A stretch of DNA of 64,000 nucleotides from Isoetes taiwanensis (GCA_021234155.1 JAJEKV010000058.1:693814-757813); one strand, 5' to 3'; counted from the first letter of the stretch, positions 1-12,180 are shown. The notes: a model not told the origin generated them from the letters alone. Translations and numbers: made by a program.

Positions 1-1694
1 AATATGTTGAATGCATGAACCAGGATTGCTTGTTGAGCCTAAACTGTGGATTTAATTTGCAAAGGAAGATTTAATTCTTCACCTAAATTCACCTGTGCAT
101 AAGTCTAGTTGTAAGTCAGACAAGATCCCGAGTTGCCCGGAGGGTCAACTCGGCAGGCTCGTCACAGAACCAAGGGCACTAAGAGCTTCTCAAGCTGCGA
201 TGTTGTCCAGCTCTTCTGTTTGCTTGGGGACTACATCGGAGATACAGAAGAAGGGCCAGAGAAGACTGAACTCCTCCTAGATCAACTAGTGTTACGATTC
301 ATGGAGGGGATCGGATACCATACCCGTTTTCCATTTGACGTAAGCGGTTCTTGCTAAAGCTCAACGCTGAAGGGATGACTTATACCTTGGTGGAGCAGGG
401 AGGACCAAACCCTAACCTTAGTTAAATACTACCCTCGCTGGATATGGCCCCAGATGCTTTGGAGCCGAGGCTCGAGAGAGTAGCCACCGACACAATGGCC
501 ATGGCCCACGAGGAAGATCTTAGGGAGGCGGCTTCGTGCGCACCCGGCTACAAGGGGTCATGAGTATCGTGTATTTGGGACGGGTAGAGCCATGCTGGGG
601 CCACGCTTTTAATACCCCCATACTACTACGATGAGGATGCCCAGTTCTTTATCCGAAGATGTTAACCCCCGCTTCCCCGAGGAAGAACCGATGGATGTGG
701 AACTTGACATGGCGGCCCGACCGGACCGATATCTTGCGAGAGATCCGACGACGGACGGCCGCACGCTTGTTAAGGGAGCAAAGACGCCGAAGCGACAGCA
801 GCTTCGGATACTAGTAGCCGAGACGGATACCGGGTTAGGGGGAGCCCCTAACCGCTTTTACTGGGCGGAAGAAAGACCACCAGCCCAACTCTCCGGGTCA
901 CAATACAAGACCCATTTCGGGTGATGGGTGGGGTTGCGAAGAAGAGGGGATACCCGGCGGACACCTTAGTTGAGCGAGCCGACATCCGACCCCGGAGGGG
1001 AGGGAAGAGACTTCCTCTTGTTCCCCCTCTTCGTAGGAAGCCCCACCGGTTTAGACACGGGGCGGTGGCCACTGAAATCCGCAGTATCGGTTCCGCGGAG
1101 CTTCTCCTTAGGAAGTTGCCGTTCAAGCGTCTTGTTCGGGAAATCGCGCAGGAGTTTAAGACTGACCTCCGGTTCCGGGCGCATGCCATCTTGGCCCTCG
1201 GGTGAGGCGGTGAGGATTATCCGGTTTAGCTTCTTGGCGACGCGAACCTCTCCCCATTGCTATACATGCTAAGCGTGTGACCATCATGCCCAAGGATTTG
1301 GCCTTGGCGTAGGATTCATGGGGAGAGGCCTTAATTGTCCTCAATTTTGTAATATGTGTTGTATCTTTTGTACATCTGTTTTGATTAATATAAAGTGTTA
1401 TCTTAACATCATATTCTATTACGCATTTGCATCTTTGTCTATACATGCAAACTTTCAAATCGAAAAAAAAAAACACACAACAAAACACCATTTTTTTTCC
1501 AATAACCAAATAATAATAAATTATTTCACTTGAGAATATTCTTTTTAAAAAAAAAAAAAACAAAAAAAAAGCTTTTTCTTTTTTTAAACGTGCCCCTTTC
1601 CTTTTAGGGTTTCCAATCTTGTGATAAGCTCTTCCCTTTTCCTATCATCCTCCTCCTCCTAGTAATCTGCTATGGACCATACCCAGCGTCGGCA
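1..1694. other. No gene recognised; decayed GC-rich sequence and A/T tracts
   Basis: I see only short, overlapping open frames in all directions and no recognisable domain. The stretch from about 120 to 1260 is GC- and CpG-rich, like the decayed retroelement DNA that follows. From about 1340 it turns AT-rich and ends in long A tracts (about 1467-1570) that could be the tail of an old retrotransposed copy. No LTR or primer-binding site for the downstream Ty3 element is visible. Confidence 0.4.
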
Positions 1695-1720
1695 ATGGTA
1701 CCCGCGATGGAGAGCGATGG

Positions 1721-2427
1721 GATCCCGATGTCCCCTTTGAGCAGCTCCATCCTTATTTGTTACAAGAGGTGGATCTTATCGCCAATATGGAGACCCATCC
1801 CGACTATGCCGATTTCTTGCGGTTTTACATTCAAGAGATGGTGCCCCAAAGCACTTTCCGTGATGGCGATCCTCCTCGGCTTTACCTCCACGAGATCCGT
1901 ACTTATGCGATGCTTGGGGATGACAAACATCTTTGAGGATACACTTAGGGTATTCATTGGCCAGCCGTGCTCTCATCATGCTCCTATCCTCCTCCGATTT
2001 GGACGCAATGAGACCCAGACCTATTTTGAGGTCCGCTTTGCATTGGCCATTCTTATGGACCAATATGTGGAGTTCGATTACACTCCATTGGAAAAGGGAA
2101 GTTACCTATTGCTTGATGATCCGGAGGAGGATGGCGCATCAGCCATACAGATTTTGTTCGATGGAAGCAGCTACCACCGAACCGCCCGTTATGCAGGCCC
2201 GCGGTCGCAAAGCTTATGCGGGGTTGGATGCCCTTCCCCAATCATGCACAATGGTCGAGTATCTCCTCCTCGATGATATCATGTGGGCATATCACGCCAT
2301 CGCTAACCTTCCACATGACCAAGGACCTGCGTCCCCTGCATGCGAAATGCTCGGCCGGTATTGTCGGGATGACTTCCTTGACTTCTCCCTTCCCCGATTA
2401 TCCTGCGGAAGTCCAACGGCTACTTAG
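1721..2427 (+). pseudogene. Broken coding stretch, product not recognised
   Basis: Three consecutive open segments in different frames follow each other on the plus strand: about 1721-1932, 1940-2275 and 2241-2427. The first reads as an acidic, proline-containing sequence (DPDVPFEQLHPYLLQEVD). The second continues with a similar composition (around YFEVRFALAILMDQYVEFDY). This is the pattern of one reading frame interrupted by small indels. I do not recognise the family. Its position upstream of a chromovirus gag suggests it may be a fragment of a retroelement extra ORF, but this is a guess. Confidence 0.3.
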
Positions 2428-4051
2428 GTTTCACCCGTAAGACCTTGCACCCGTTGAGACCTTGTTACAGCTAAAGGCAATTGATGCTCCAAGATCCCCT
2501 TCTCCGCCACACGAGGATGCTTTTGTTTGCTATGGGACCTCGTGTCCCTAATATTAACGAGGTGGCCATACCAATGGAGGAGGATGAACAGGGAGAAGAG
2601 TTGTGCGATAATCAAGACCATCCGAAAAGAAGATAAGGAAGAGGCCTATGGAGGCGTGTACATCTCAATCTTGAAAGGGAGATAGCGACTAGCGAGATCC
2701 CGACGTAGTAGCTTTTAAGAACCATCTTCTGCCGGTTCTTCCTCTCAGCTTTTCGTCAAGGCCGTGTTATTCTTTTGTTCGAGCTCTCGCCCCTCACGGT
2801 CGAGGCATCTTTTTGGGCGAAGGCTTTTGTCGATTCTGGCGGGACCGCGAAGCTCCCCGCAAATCTCCATTCTTGCCAGTACTTGTGAGTCGCGACTTGG
2901 CACTTTCGCTGCGTTAAGCCAAGACATTGCGGCTTGGATGAGCATGAAAATGCTCGTAGCAGCACCATTAGCTCTTGCTTTTCCTCCCATTGCTTGCTTC
3001 ACCGCCGCGACTCACCATTAACCCCGTGTCGCTACTTCGCCCGGTAGAGCCACCATCCCCTACTTAAAATGGATCAAGGCGGGGGGGCCTAGCTCTTAGT
3101 CCTTTCCTAAGATCCATTAAATGAGTATAGCCTTTGGGCAACTCCACCATATGTATTTTCTTGGAATTAGTATATTTTTGTTTTGAGCCATTATACAATA
3201 TATACGCTATTCTCTTATGATTTGTGTCTATTGTATTAATGAATACAATTCGAATCGTTCTCTTCCATGATGTCTTACTACTGGAATCTAGGGTATAGCA
3301 AAATTGTTCAATCTATATATAATTACTCCTGTCGTCTTGCAGAAGAAACACTGGCGGAGTACGAAGATAGGATAACATTCCAGATAACGAGATGAACAGG
3401 GACCTCCTGAACAGGACTATGGGGAACGATACAACGAGTATCCCAGCGGGAAGTTGGCGATGAGATAGCGGGAGCTTAGGGTGCCGGAACAACCTTATGA
3501 TCGACAAGGGGATGGAAATAGTTACTCTCCTTCGAGAACGTGCTTACGATGATTTGAAATGGACCCTTTCCGCACTTGGGATTATTGGAATATGACCCCC
3601 ACATCAAGCTTTTGAGGATGCTAATGATCATCTCCGGCAAATCTTCTACGCCTTTGCGAAGAGCTCTTCAACCTTCCGATTATTAGCCCCACTTGGGATT
3701 ATCAACCCGTTATTATCCGGGCTTGGGCACGCGTTACAAGCTCGTCGAGGCGTCGCGAGAGTGTCGCTATCTTGAGTCATGTATCCCTAAAACCCTTAAG
3801 CCGCATTTTCCGGTTTTGTGTGTTCCTATGCTTCACTATGACTAGGAAATGGCACATATCGAGGCCCTTTATGTATTATATAACTATAAGTTTATAAGCG
3901 TGTTCCGTATGAACTTCTTTAATGTAACCGTTAGTTAAACTTGTAATTTGAATCTTCCGTCCTTTTAGTGTTCACTTTGTGTTTCTCGATACTACCCAAA
4001 ATGACTTTGTTATAACACTTACTGTTATCGTACTCTTTCTTATATCATTGT
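2428..4051. other. No gene recognised
   Basis: Short frames only. The segment 3530-3850 has coding-like composition (GC-rich, many CG codons) similar to the element downstream, and 3900-4050 is AT-rich. The 5' LTR of the chromovirus should lie here, but I could not match any part of it to the candidate 3' LTR at 9157-10046. Confidence 0.35.
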
Positions 4052-4819
4052 ATGTTTAATATAGACGGTGCACGCAATGCCGCCTGGCAGACACCCTCAA
4101 ATGCAAGTCGATTAACACCCGAACAAGAATTGATGCTGATGAAAAGACAGTTAGGCGAATTACAGGCCTACGTCTTGCATGCTAACCCACCACAGCATGT
4201 ACAACAGGATGCGGAAGTTACCTCCGTTGCCGCCTAGATCCACCGCCGACGGCCGCCCGTCCCCACCACGAACCAGTCCCTGTACCCGCGAAGAGGTCCC
4301 ACTCTAAACGCCCGACGGAGCTCCTCTAGAGATAGTGCCACCTCCTCAAAAGTCCGCCCACTTCAGTGTCATCTGAATCATCCGCATCATCTGGTGGCCA
4401 TGCAAAGCGCCGAGATAAGGAGTACCGCAAGACAGTTGATACAGCCATAACTAGTATATGGAAGAATAGGAAATTGGCCCAGTTTGATGGGAAATCTAGA
4501 AGCGGCTTGAATGCGAATCCTGGCTGGACGAAAATGAAGGAGTTCGGCAGTCCTATGGCATGACAGAAGGATACAGGAAAGGTTGCCACCACAAACTTTA
4601 CGAGCTGCCCGTATTTGGTGGAAGGGCTATGCGAGCCAAACATCCGGGCGAGGAGTAGATGCAACTTTAAAGTTCGCTAAGGCCTTCAAATCGCATTATG
4701 TGCCCGTGCACATAAATGCCAACAGATCCGACTTTCTACGTTGGAAGCGAGAAAGATATGTCCGTCTGAAGCTTACACGGATGAGTTTATGCGCTGGCCG
4801 TATGTACACGTATGAATGA
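4052..4819 (+). pseudogene. Chromovirus gag, N-terminal part
   Basis: The segment 4052-4237 encodes a short peptide with a helical ELMLMKRQLGELQ stretch, as is common near the N-terminus of plant Ty3 Gag. Segments 4366-4563 and 4583-4819 continue in other frames. The second includes WWKGYASQTSGRGVDATLKF followed by a lysine/arginine-rich part. The frames are separated by indels, so no complete capsid protein can be read. Assignment rests mainly on position directly upstream of the zinc knuckle and protease; the capsid sequence itself is only weakly diagnostic. Confidence 0.6.
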
Positions 4820-5715
4820 GAAAAGGGCGCTGGAGGGCTATATTGAGGGTTTGGCACCATCGATCAAACGGATGGTTAAGGCCATCGACCAAATCGATTC
4901 GCGGCCAGGAGGCTAAAGCATTGAGCCTCGAGGAGGACATACCAAGGAATCAGATCCGCGTCTGCTCCTTACTCGCGACCACGCTATCCACACCTTACAA
5001 ACCCCCGCTCTCAAGTCCGGGGCCCTCTCGCCAAGAACTCTTCTTGGCCGCCAGAGAAGAAAAGTCGCTTAGCACGCCCGGAAGGAAACAATGCTTTGGT
5101 AAGGAAGTTGAAACCTCTTACAGTCCATTTCTAAAGAGGCGAGAGAACAAAAGGCCGGATAAGGCATGTTACAGGTGTATGAGGCCTGGACACTTCATGC
5201 AGAATTGCCCATATGTTACCCAGACTGCCCAGCTGGCCATGGCCGACCTGGACTGGGACGATATTGAGTCAACATTACCTGCTGACGAGGACGCTCCCGA
5301 GTACATTCACGGTGCGTCTCATATCCTTGCAGCTATAGAACCGGGTGCTGAAAAGTCACTGTTTGTCATTTCCACCATAGGCCAAGTAGACAGTAAGCCC
5401 TTTGTAATTCTTATGGATACGGGGAGTACACATAATTTTGCTTCTCCTAGAATGGCCCAGGTCCTACAACTGGAAACCCTAAGGTCACGACCGAGGCCTG
5501 TCACTTTAGCCAGTGGTAAGGTTAGACATACTCATGGTCGTCGCATCAACCTTAAGATCACGGTTGCCAGCGCACCGGTTGCTATGGGTGCCGAAGTTAA
5601 TGGATATTGGCAAATCACGACCTCATTGTCGAGAATGGAATTCTTGGCATCCGCAAAAAGCCAACATAGGCTGAAGAGAGAAGTTACCTTCAACGCAGCT
5701 AATGGAGCCACGTAA
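4816..5715 (+). pseudogene. Chromovirus Gag C-terminus with zinc knuckle, plus aspartic protease
   Basis: This is one open frame of 299 codons. It holds a CCHC zinc knuckle (CYRCMRPGHFMQNCP, about residues 119-133), which binds the element's RNA in the Gag particle. A retropepsin-type aspartic protease follows with the active-site triad in FVILMDTGSTHNF (about residue 197). An acidic linker separates the two. The frame closes before the end of the protease domain: the usual C-terminal ILG motif is displaced to another frame near 5640 (EFLASAKSQH region). Gag and protease are fused in one frame, as in many plant Ty3 elements. Confidence 0.8.
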
Positions 5716-6085
5716 CTATAAAAGGTGAACCATTCAACCCTATCATGCGAGTCTATGTCCATTCGACGGTTAGATAAAGCTATATGCAAGCAAAAGCTCC
5801 TCTGCTTAGACTTGCTTCCATTGAGTCGGATGCTAAGCAAAACCAAGTAATCAACATCTTGCCACGGGGGATTGCGGTATTCTCCATGAATTTAGCGATC
5901 TTTTCCCACCACGAGATCCGAAGCTTCCTCCTTTTAGAGGGGTAGAATGTGAGATAGCTTTAGAGCCGGGCACTAAGCCTACCAGCAAGGCCCCTGCACT
6001 GTATGAGTCCCCCGAGTTGGCGAGCTTAAGAAGCAACTTCAAGAGCTACTAAACCTAGGTTTTATTCGACCTAGCGTTTAGCCCT

Positions 6086-6610
6086 TTGGCCCCTATTCTT
6101 TGTAAAGAAAAGGGCGGCTCCTTGAGAATGTGTATTGATTATCGGCAACTCAACAAGCATACCATCAAAAATCGCTATGCTTTGCCGAGAGCGGATGATC
6201 TAATGGATCGGTTGCAAGGGGCCAAATATTTTTCAAAGATTGACCTTAAAACTCGGGATATCATCGGATAAGGATTAAAGAGGAGGACATCCATAAATCT
6301 GCGTTTCGCACTAGATATGGGCATTATGAGTTTCTTGTTATGCCTTCGGATTAACTAATGCCCCCGCTTAACGTTTATGCGGTTAATGAACGATGTTTTC
6401 CGACAATACTTGGATGATTTTGTTGTCATTTTTCTTTGGCGACATTCTCATCTGAAAAAGACTCTAGAAGAGCATGAGAAACATCTTAAATTGGCCCTAC
6501 AAAAGTTAAGGCGTCATCGACTTTTTGCCAAGTTCTCTAAGTGCAAGTTTGCCACTCCAAAGGTTGACTATTTGGGCCATATCATTTTACTGCAGAGGGA
6601 ATTGCTCTGA
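6086..6610 (+). pseudogene. Chromovirus reverse transcriptase fragments
   Basis: The segment 6086-6271 encodes the finger/palm start: [20 protein letters not shown], then [17 protein letters not shown] with the first catalytic aspartate. The continuation (YHQIRIKEED and onward) is present at about 6258-6340 in another frame. The segment 6377-6610 resumes with MRLMNDVFRQYLDDFVVIF, an YLDD active site, and the conserved KFSKCKF/VDYLGHII block. Small indels at about 6255, 6350 and 6410 break the frame, and part of the sequence around the catalytic DD appears duplicated or scrambled. It belongs with the protease upstream and RNase H downstream. Confidence 0.8.
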
Positions 6611-6829
6611 GATCCGGCAAAAATAGAGGCCGTAAGGGAATGGCCTATTCCGAGAAAATGTCTCCGGGTCCTAAGTTTCTTGGGGCTAGCGGGGATATTA
6701 CCCAAAAATTTGTAAAGGATTTTGCAAAGATTGCGGTTCCTCTTACAAATCGACCAAGCATGAGAAGGTAAAGGATTGGATGGAGCCTTTGGAAGACTAA
6801 GGTTCGGGGAAGTTTCCAGCAGCTTAAAG

Positions 6830-7239
6830 ATGCCTTAACCTCAAAGACCCGTTCTCCGTTGCCCGATCCTCATAAGGATAAACTAGTGGCCCACAGATGC
6901 CGCGATAAAAATCGCCACCGGTGGGGTTCTAATGCGGGAAGGGAGGGTTATTGCCTATGATTCAAAGAAGATGAGCGAGGTAACAGCGATATCCTACCCA
7001 TGATCGAGTTGTTAGTCGTTGTTCACGCATTGCGAATATGGAGACACTACCTCCTTGGTAGAAGATTCCAGTTGGACACGGATCACCAAAGTCTCCGTTA
7101 TTTATCCACCCAACCGAACCTCAACCTCCGTCAGAGGAGATGGATGGAATTTCTTGAAGAATATGATTTTGAGATCATGTATAAGCCTGGAAAGCACAAT
7201 GTGGTTGCGGATGCATTGTCACGCCACCCCTCGGTAACC
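6830..7239 (+). pseudogene. Chromovirus RNase H domain
   Basis: In the frame open from 7000, the RNase H end of Ty3 Pol is well preserved: LVVVHALRIWRHYLLGRRFQ, then DTDHQSLRYLSTQ and LRQRRWMEFLEEYDFEI, ending in the typical YKPGKHNVVADALSRHP. Upstream, 6830-6999 contains decayed parts of the domain start. This enzyme would degrade the RNA strand during reverse transcription. The conserved ADALSR block makes the call secure. Confidence 0.8.
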
Positions 7240-8570
7240 CGAACCCATTGTAATGCAATTTCTACACTCACAAGTGAGTTTGGGAAACAGATAAAACAGA
7301 CCTTGGCTACGGATCCCGAGTTCTGTGAAATATGGGCTAGTTTGAGTAAGGAGGCACGCACAGATAAAGAACGCGAAGCTTTCCGTTCATATAAGAAAGA
7401 GGGCAATCTGTTATATCACAAGGATAAGTTGTGTGTACCTCAGACTTCCGGAGTGCGTAAGTTAATCCTCCATGACACACATAACAGCCCTATAGCTGGA
7501 CATGCAGGATTTATGAAGACCTACTTTAAAATCCGCTCCAGTTATTTTTGGCCTTCGATGAAGAAGGACATTGCCAGGTACATTAAGCGATTAACGGGGG
7601 TGTCGTATGGACCAAGGCAGAACAATTAAGGACTCCAGGAGAATTGCAACCTTTGGATGTGCCCAACGCTAAGTGGGAAGTGATAACCATGGATTTTATA
7701 GTGGGCCTTCCACGTACTCTCCGTGGATATGATGCGTTAATGGTCGTAATTAGACAAATTGTCAAAAATGGCTCATTTCTTGCCATGTCGTACCACGGAC
7801 ACCGCCTTTGATACTGCTCTGCTTTTTGCAAAAGAGATCTTCAGGTTGCACGGAATGCCACGGGTCATTGTATCTGACAGAGATCCCAAATTTGTAAGTG
7901 CATTTTGGAAAGATTTCTTCACCACCATACAAACCAAGCTTGCTATGAGTACGACTTATCATCCTCGGGACGGATGGTCAAGCGAGGCGTACCAACAACC
8001 GTATCATAGAGGATATGCTCTGAAGTTATGTGTGGAGTAAGCAATCCCAATGGGCTGACTATATTTATCTAGTAGAGTTTGCCTATAGCGATTATGAAGC
8101 GAGGAGTCTTCGAGAATGTCTCCTTTCATGATAAATTATGGTTATCAATGCCTTACTCGACACATGGCACAACCCCGTCTTGAAAGTGGAGGTTTCTCAA
8201 CAACTCCTCACGGAGATGCAAGCTTTGGTCGAGGAAGTGCGTGGTTACTTGCTAGGCACGCCGATCGTCAAAAGAGTGTAGCGGATAAGCCACGGGACCC
8301 CACGAGTCTTCAGTGGGTGAATCGATTTGGCTTAAGATTAAGGTAAAACAAGCCAAGCTTAAAATTGGTAACTGCAAGAAGTTGGCACCCGGATGGGCTG
8401 GACCGTTCAAAATCACTGAGCGTGTTGGGGAGCAAGCATATCGCTGGACTTGCCACCCGGCAAAGATCCACAAGGTTTTTCATGTGAGTCTTCTAAAGCA
8501 AAGACACCCACGATCGGAGGAGGTTTTGGAAACCCCAACCCTCCACGGAAATGACCGGAGGAGCAGCTAG
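7240..8570 (+). pseudogene. Chromovirus integrase (HHCC, DDE core, GPY/F tail)
   Basis: The zinc-binding N-terminus reads HDTHNSPIAGHAGFMKTYF and continues to YFWPSMKKDIARYIK in the frame ending at 7629; its cysteine pair is lost in a frameshift. The catalytic core follows: MDFIVGLP (first Asp) at about 7690, VSDRDPKFVSAFWKDFF (second Asp) at about 7870, and SSEAYQQ (Glu region) at about 7978 in a degraded HPQTDGQSE context. The GPY/F-like tail LAPGWAGPFKITERV lies in the frame open over 8313-8570. Several frameshifts separate these blocks. The integrase would insert the cDNA copy into the genome; this one is dead. Confidence 0.8.
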
Positions 8571-8740
8571 AGATAGTACACAAGCTCTTCTTGATCGAGC
8601 TTATAAAACGGACCGGGGAGGACTCAAATGCTACAATACTTGGTCAAGTGGAAACACTTGCCGCTGGAGGATGCTACGTGGGTGATGCAAACGGATCTTG
8701 AGAAGCACTACCCGGTTTCATCGCGAATCTCAAGGCCGCA
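8571..8740 (+). pseudogene. Chromodomain at integrase C-terminus
   Basis: After a frame change, about 8628-8700 reads QYLVKWKHLPLEDATWVMQT. The YLVKWK and ATW blocks are those of the chromodomain that ends plant chromovirus integrases and guides insertion to particular chromatin. The upstream part (about 8571-8627) has coding character but is frame-disrupted. This domain is the basis for the chromovirus classification. Confidence 0.75.
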
Positions 8741-9156
8741 CCATCAGCGATGCTATCAACCCCCGCTCCCTAAATAAGCTTGAAGACTTGATTCGCGAGA
8801 ATCATAGCCGCTTCAACCACAACCTAATTATTTTATCTATATAAACGATATATTACCATGTGCGGGCCGATGGCGATGCGTGACTTTGTCCATGTTAGGG
8901 GGTTCTTGATGACCCGATTTCTTAAGCTTTATGTTATCTACATGTTCTGTTGTTGTTAATCTTGGACTTTGGTCCTTGCACTTTTTAATTATGATAAGGA
9001 TGTGAATTGTACTTTTGCTGCTTAAACTGTTGTAAACTTGAAAGCTTTAATATATTACCTTCTAAAATAAGGAATTACCTTCCTTCAGAATGTCATTTAT
9101 TATATCTGTATCTAACCCCAATGCTGAGGACAGCATTATTTCTAAGGAGGGGAGAA

Positions 9157-10046
9157 TGTGACGTTCCAAGTATTTATACGGTATAAGTATAAATATGTTG
9201 ACACGTCACCAGGGATACATACGCCACATGGGGTATGGGAACCTAGGTGGTTCACTTAAAAAGGATTAAATTAGCTATGCTAATTTAATTATTAACAATA
9301 ATAACCTATAACTAAGGAACTAACATTTAAAAACCATAATTAAGTTAATTATGGTTTGGGAGGGCGCCACGTGGCCACCCTCGATTGGTTAGCATGATAA
9401 TGCTAATTGGGGTCAATAGGGTGGATCACCACCCCCATATCAGCCACAACTCACCTTGAGCAGTGGAGCGCCACCTTTGTGACCAGAGCTGAGCGCCACC
9501 TTGAGCAATTGGACGCCACCCTTCTTGCACAAGCTGAACACCCAGACCAAGAAGATGGAGATCCCCAACGACAATGGGTCGAGCCGAAACACAGGTGGGT
9601 GGCTAGTGTAGTTGTGAATTCTAGGATAAAAAAGCCCCACATGGGCACACACTGCTTGGGTTGCTGGTCTATTCTCTCTGTGTTTACTCGTAGGAACTAA
9701 CCCTTGATTGTAAAGGTAGGTTCTCTATATATTTCGATTCTGGTTTTGCTTGTAATGGATGGACTGGTGGTTGTTAGCCTAGTGTTACTCTGGAAATGGG
9801 GAATTAAGGGGTAGAGACCTCGGAGGCTATTTATTGTAGTATGCTCCTAGATAGAGCCCCTGTATTATCCAGATTAATTGCGGCACATGCACAAGAGCCC
9901 AGGTCATAGATGCTATGGTGCTGGCTTAGCACCGCACAAGGAACACAAAGGGTGAAGTCCTGAGGTGGGGTCTTGCCACGAACATAAAAGGCTCACAGGA
10001 CTCCTATAGCGAGCTAGACGATAGCCAGGTCACGTAGGGCGGGTAT
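9157..10046 (+). repeat. Probable 3' LTR of the chromovirus
   Basis: A purine-rich tract (about 9143-9156, GGAGGGGAGAA core) lies just downstream of pol, as expected for a polypurine tract. The sequence after it begins TGTGACGTTCC, a start typical of plant chromovirus LTRs. A plausible end is ...GGTCCGACA at 10046, because LTRs end in CA. No second copy is present to confirm either boundary, so the 3' limit is uncertain. Confidence 0.45.
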
Positions 10047-10717
10047 GGGTCCGACACTCCCCCAGGTGGGAAGGTGTGACCATTATGGGGCACCTTGCAC
10101 TTTGAGTAGATTTAGGGCTTGAGTAAGTCGGGTATTTGGGATGCGGGGTCGCTGATGCGCGCGCGTATTCTCTAGCTTCCAAAGCCCATGGAGCCACCGC
10201 GGATTACGGAAGGGGCGCTTCCCCTGCCTCATCGGACCGGGATTTCATGAACCACGGAGTAGGCTCGGCGGGGTGATGCCTCGAGCCTCGTCTCCTGAAG
10301 GCTATAAGCGGCGCCATAGCGTGAATTGACCCATCCGCAAAGTGTGCACAGGAGGGGCGGATGGAGTGGACAACCCCAGCCAATGTTCTATGCCACCCAA
10401 CGCCATGTCAAGATTACGCCGCTGATCTCTTGAGGCCCTAGCCGGGCCACGATCCTCACCGGAGTGCGAACCGGGGTAGAACCATGGGTTTGGGGTGTTT
10501 TCTTAGGTTTAGATGCATATTCTTTGCCGTTGGTATTTGGATGGATATGCCACCCTTCGAGGTGGTTATTTATATGTGATTTATGCTGTGTGCTAACCCT
10601 TGTATTCACGCTTCCGCGACGTAGGAGCCCCATTGAAGGCGTGGGCCGAATGACCCCTTCGTGTCCTTCTTTCGGGCATCATATTATAGATGGCCCGGAA
10701 TAGACGGAGGGCCCTGC
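10047..10717. other. No gene recognised
   Basis: GC-rich and CpG-rich sequence with no domain in any frame. It may still be part of the retroelement LTR if the end proposed at 10046 is wrong. The composition resembles 1-1300. Confidence 0.3.
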
Positions 10718-10963
10718 TCATGGCGAGTTGGTCGCCATGGGAGGGGAAAGTCCCCGTATGTATACGTCCGAGGGTCGTATATGTGCAGGGAGCGTCATGA
10801 TCACACTAGCCTTGCTCAAATTGATATGCAGGCTAGTTAGGCTGCCCAAATGCTCTAAGAGTTTCCTCATACCTTTTACTTTGGTGGATAGGAATCCTAG
10901 GTCGTCAATATAGAGCATAAGTGGGAGCTCGGTATGTCCTAGTGTTAAGGCATGTGTATCCAT
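10718..10963 (-). pseudogene. Reverse transcriptase fragment (non-LTR type)
   Basis: On the minus strand an 81-codon frame contains LMLYIDDLGFLSTKVKGMRK followed by LHINLSKASVI. This fits the palm of a non-LTR reverse transcriptase: a YxDD active site (here YIDD), then a helix and the inNxxKt motif. Nothing of the endonuclease or the rest of the enzyme is present nearby, so it is an isolated fragment. It abuts an oppositely oriented Ty3 integrase tail. Confidence 0.55.
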
Positions 10964-10989
10964 GTTTGTTCTTCTAGCGCTACCTTATT

Positions 10990-11351
10990 ATGAGAATTTA
11001 GGAGAAGTTCCAACTCCTAATCAAGTGCATAATAGAATGGATGATGTGCTGCAATTGCAAGAGATGAGACAAGAAGCAGCAGACTTCAATATGAGGCATA
11101 AGCAGAAAGTAAAGCTTATCAAAGACAAGTTACAGGTTGTCAATCCATTTGAGGAAGGGCAATTGGTGTTGTGCAGGACCACTAAGAAGCATCTATCCAA
11201 ATTTCAAAGCCCATGGGAAGGCCCATTTCTGATTGATAAAGAGGTACCAGGTGGGGCTTTCTACTTGATGACTCCAGAAGGGGAATTGTTGCCTAATCCC
11301 AGAAATGGCAAGGATCTCAGGCCTTATTTTGAAAGAGAAGTGCTATTCTAA
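10990..11351 (+). pseudogene. Ty3 integrase C-terminal fragment
   Basis: The frame encodes a charged helix (QLQEMRQEAADFNMRHKQKV), then FEEGQLVLCRT, WEGPFLIDKEV and a PGGAFYL block, ending ...GKDLRPYF. This is the GPY/F module that ends Ty3 integrases, of the non-chromodomain kind. The catalytic core is absent upstream, so this is the 3' remnant of a second Ty3 element. Following sequence to about 12180, which ends CTCTAACA, could be its LTR, but no partner copy exists to test this. Confidence 0.7.
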
Positions 11352-12180
11352 GGGATTCAGATTTGGCATAGCTCCAATTACAGAGAATTGTGGAGAACTT
11401 TTGGGTTACAGCAGGTCGTTTTTCTGTAAAAACATATGGTGACAGTTCCATAATACACAATCTATCCTACATCAAAAGATGTGTTTTGGCGATACGAATC
11501 CAACGAGCTATGGTGCAGGTCAAACGGACGTCTGGAACTCAAGATATCAGCTTTCAAAGTTTGCCACAGTTACAGAGGCTCTGTTTCGTCACTGTCATTT
11601 TCGACCAGGTTGTTTGTATCAGTCATTTGGATTTGAGAAGGGTGTAAATGGGTCATTTGGGGACATGTCCCAAGGACCATAGTAGTATGTTTTGTTGTGG
11701 GTTCTCTGCCACGGAGTGGCATATTTTCCCACTGTGGTCGCCACTGTTGGGGTGATCACCACTCACCACACTCATCACCACACTTGTCACTACTCACCAC
11801 ACTCATCACCACACTCATCATCACACTCGTCACCACTCACCCCACTCATCACCACACTTGTCACCACTCACCACACTTGTCACCACTAACCACACTCACC
11901 ACTATTGAGGTGGTATAGAAGATAGTATACCGTATATGGAGTGATGTACGCACATGCACGCGTGCAGGATATTTGCACGTATCCATGATGATCATAGTAT
12001 TGTCTGAGGAGAGAGAGAGAAGAACAGAGGGAGACGGTGTATTGAGGGAGAGAGTGTTTTCATTGATCTAGCTATGGAGTTGATCATTCTTTGTCTTGTG
12101 CATTGCCTTGATCTGATAGATTGAGCTTGGATTGTTGGGTTTTTCATTATTCTTGCAAGGTTAGAGTTCAGGCTCTAACA
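11352..12180 (+). repeat. Possible LTR remnant following the integrase fragment
   Basis: This non-coding stretch directly follows an integrase tail and ends with GGCTCTAACA, a plausible LTR end in CA. A TG start at about 11389 (TGTGGAGAAC) is one candidate boundary. It contains a minisatellite (about 11753-11905) and a short GA tract at 12007-12025. With no second LTR in the window this stays tentative. Confidence 0.3.
11753..11905. repeat. Minisatellite of CACTCATCACCA-type units
   Basis: Roughly twelve degenerate 12-bp units alternate between ACTCATCACCAC and ACTTGTCACCAC types. The plus-strand translation is a histidine/threonine/serine run, which is an artefact of the repeat. Confidence 0.85.

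Larger units (their letters stand above)
4052..10046 (+). mobile_element. Degenerate Ty3/gypsy chromovirus (gag-pol-chromodomain) with probable 3' LTR
   Basis: Fragments on the plus strand occur in the canonical Ty3 order: gag, zinc knuckle, protease, reverse transcriptase, RNase H, integrase (DDE core and GPY/F tail), chromodomain. A purine-rich tract at about 9143-9156 follows, then sequence starting TGTGACG. Nearly every domain is broken by small indels (for example around 6270, 6350, 6410 and 7610), so the copy cannot be functional. The chromodomain places it in the chromovirus branch. No 5' LTR or primer-binding site was found, so the 5' boundary is simply the first recognisable gag segment. 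Confidence 0.85.

Noticed and set aside
11692-11918. His/Thr-rich ORFs
   Set aside because: Direct product of the CACTCATCACCA minisatellite.
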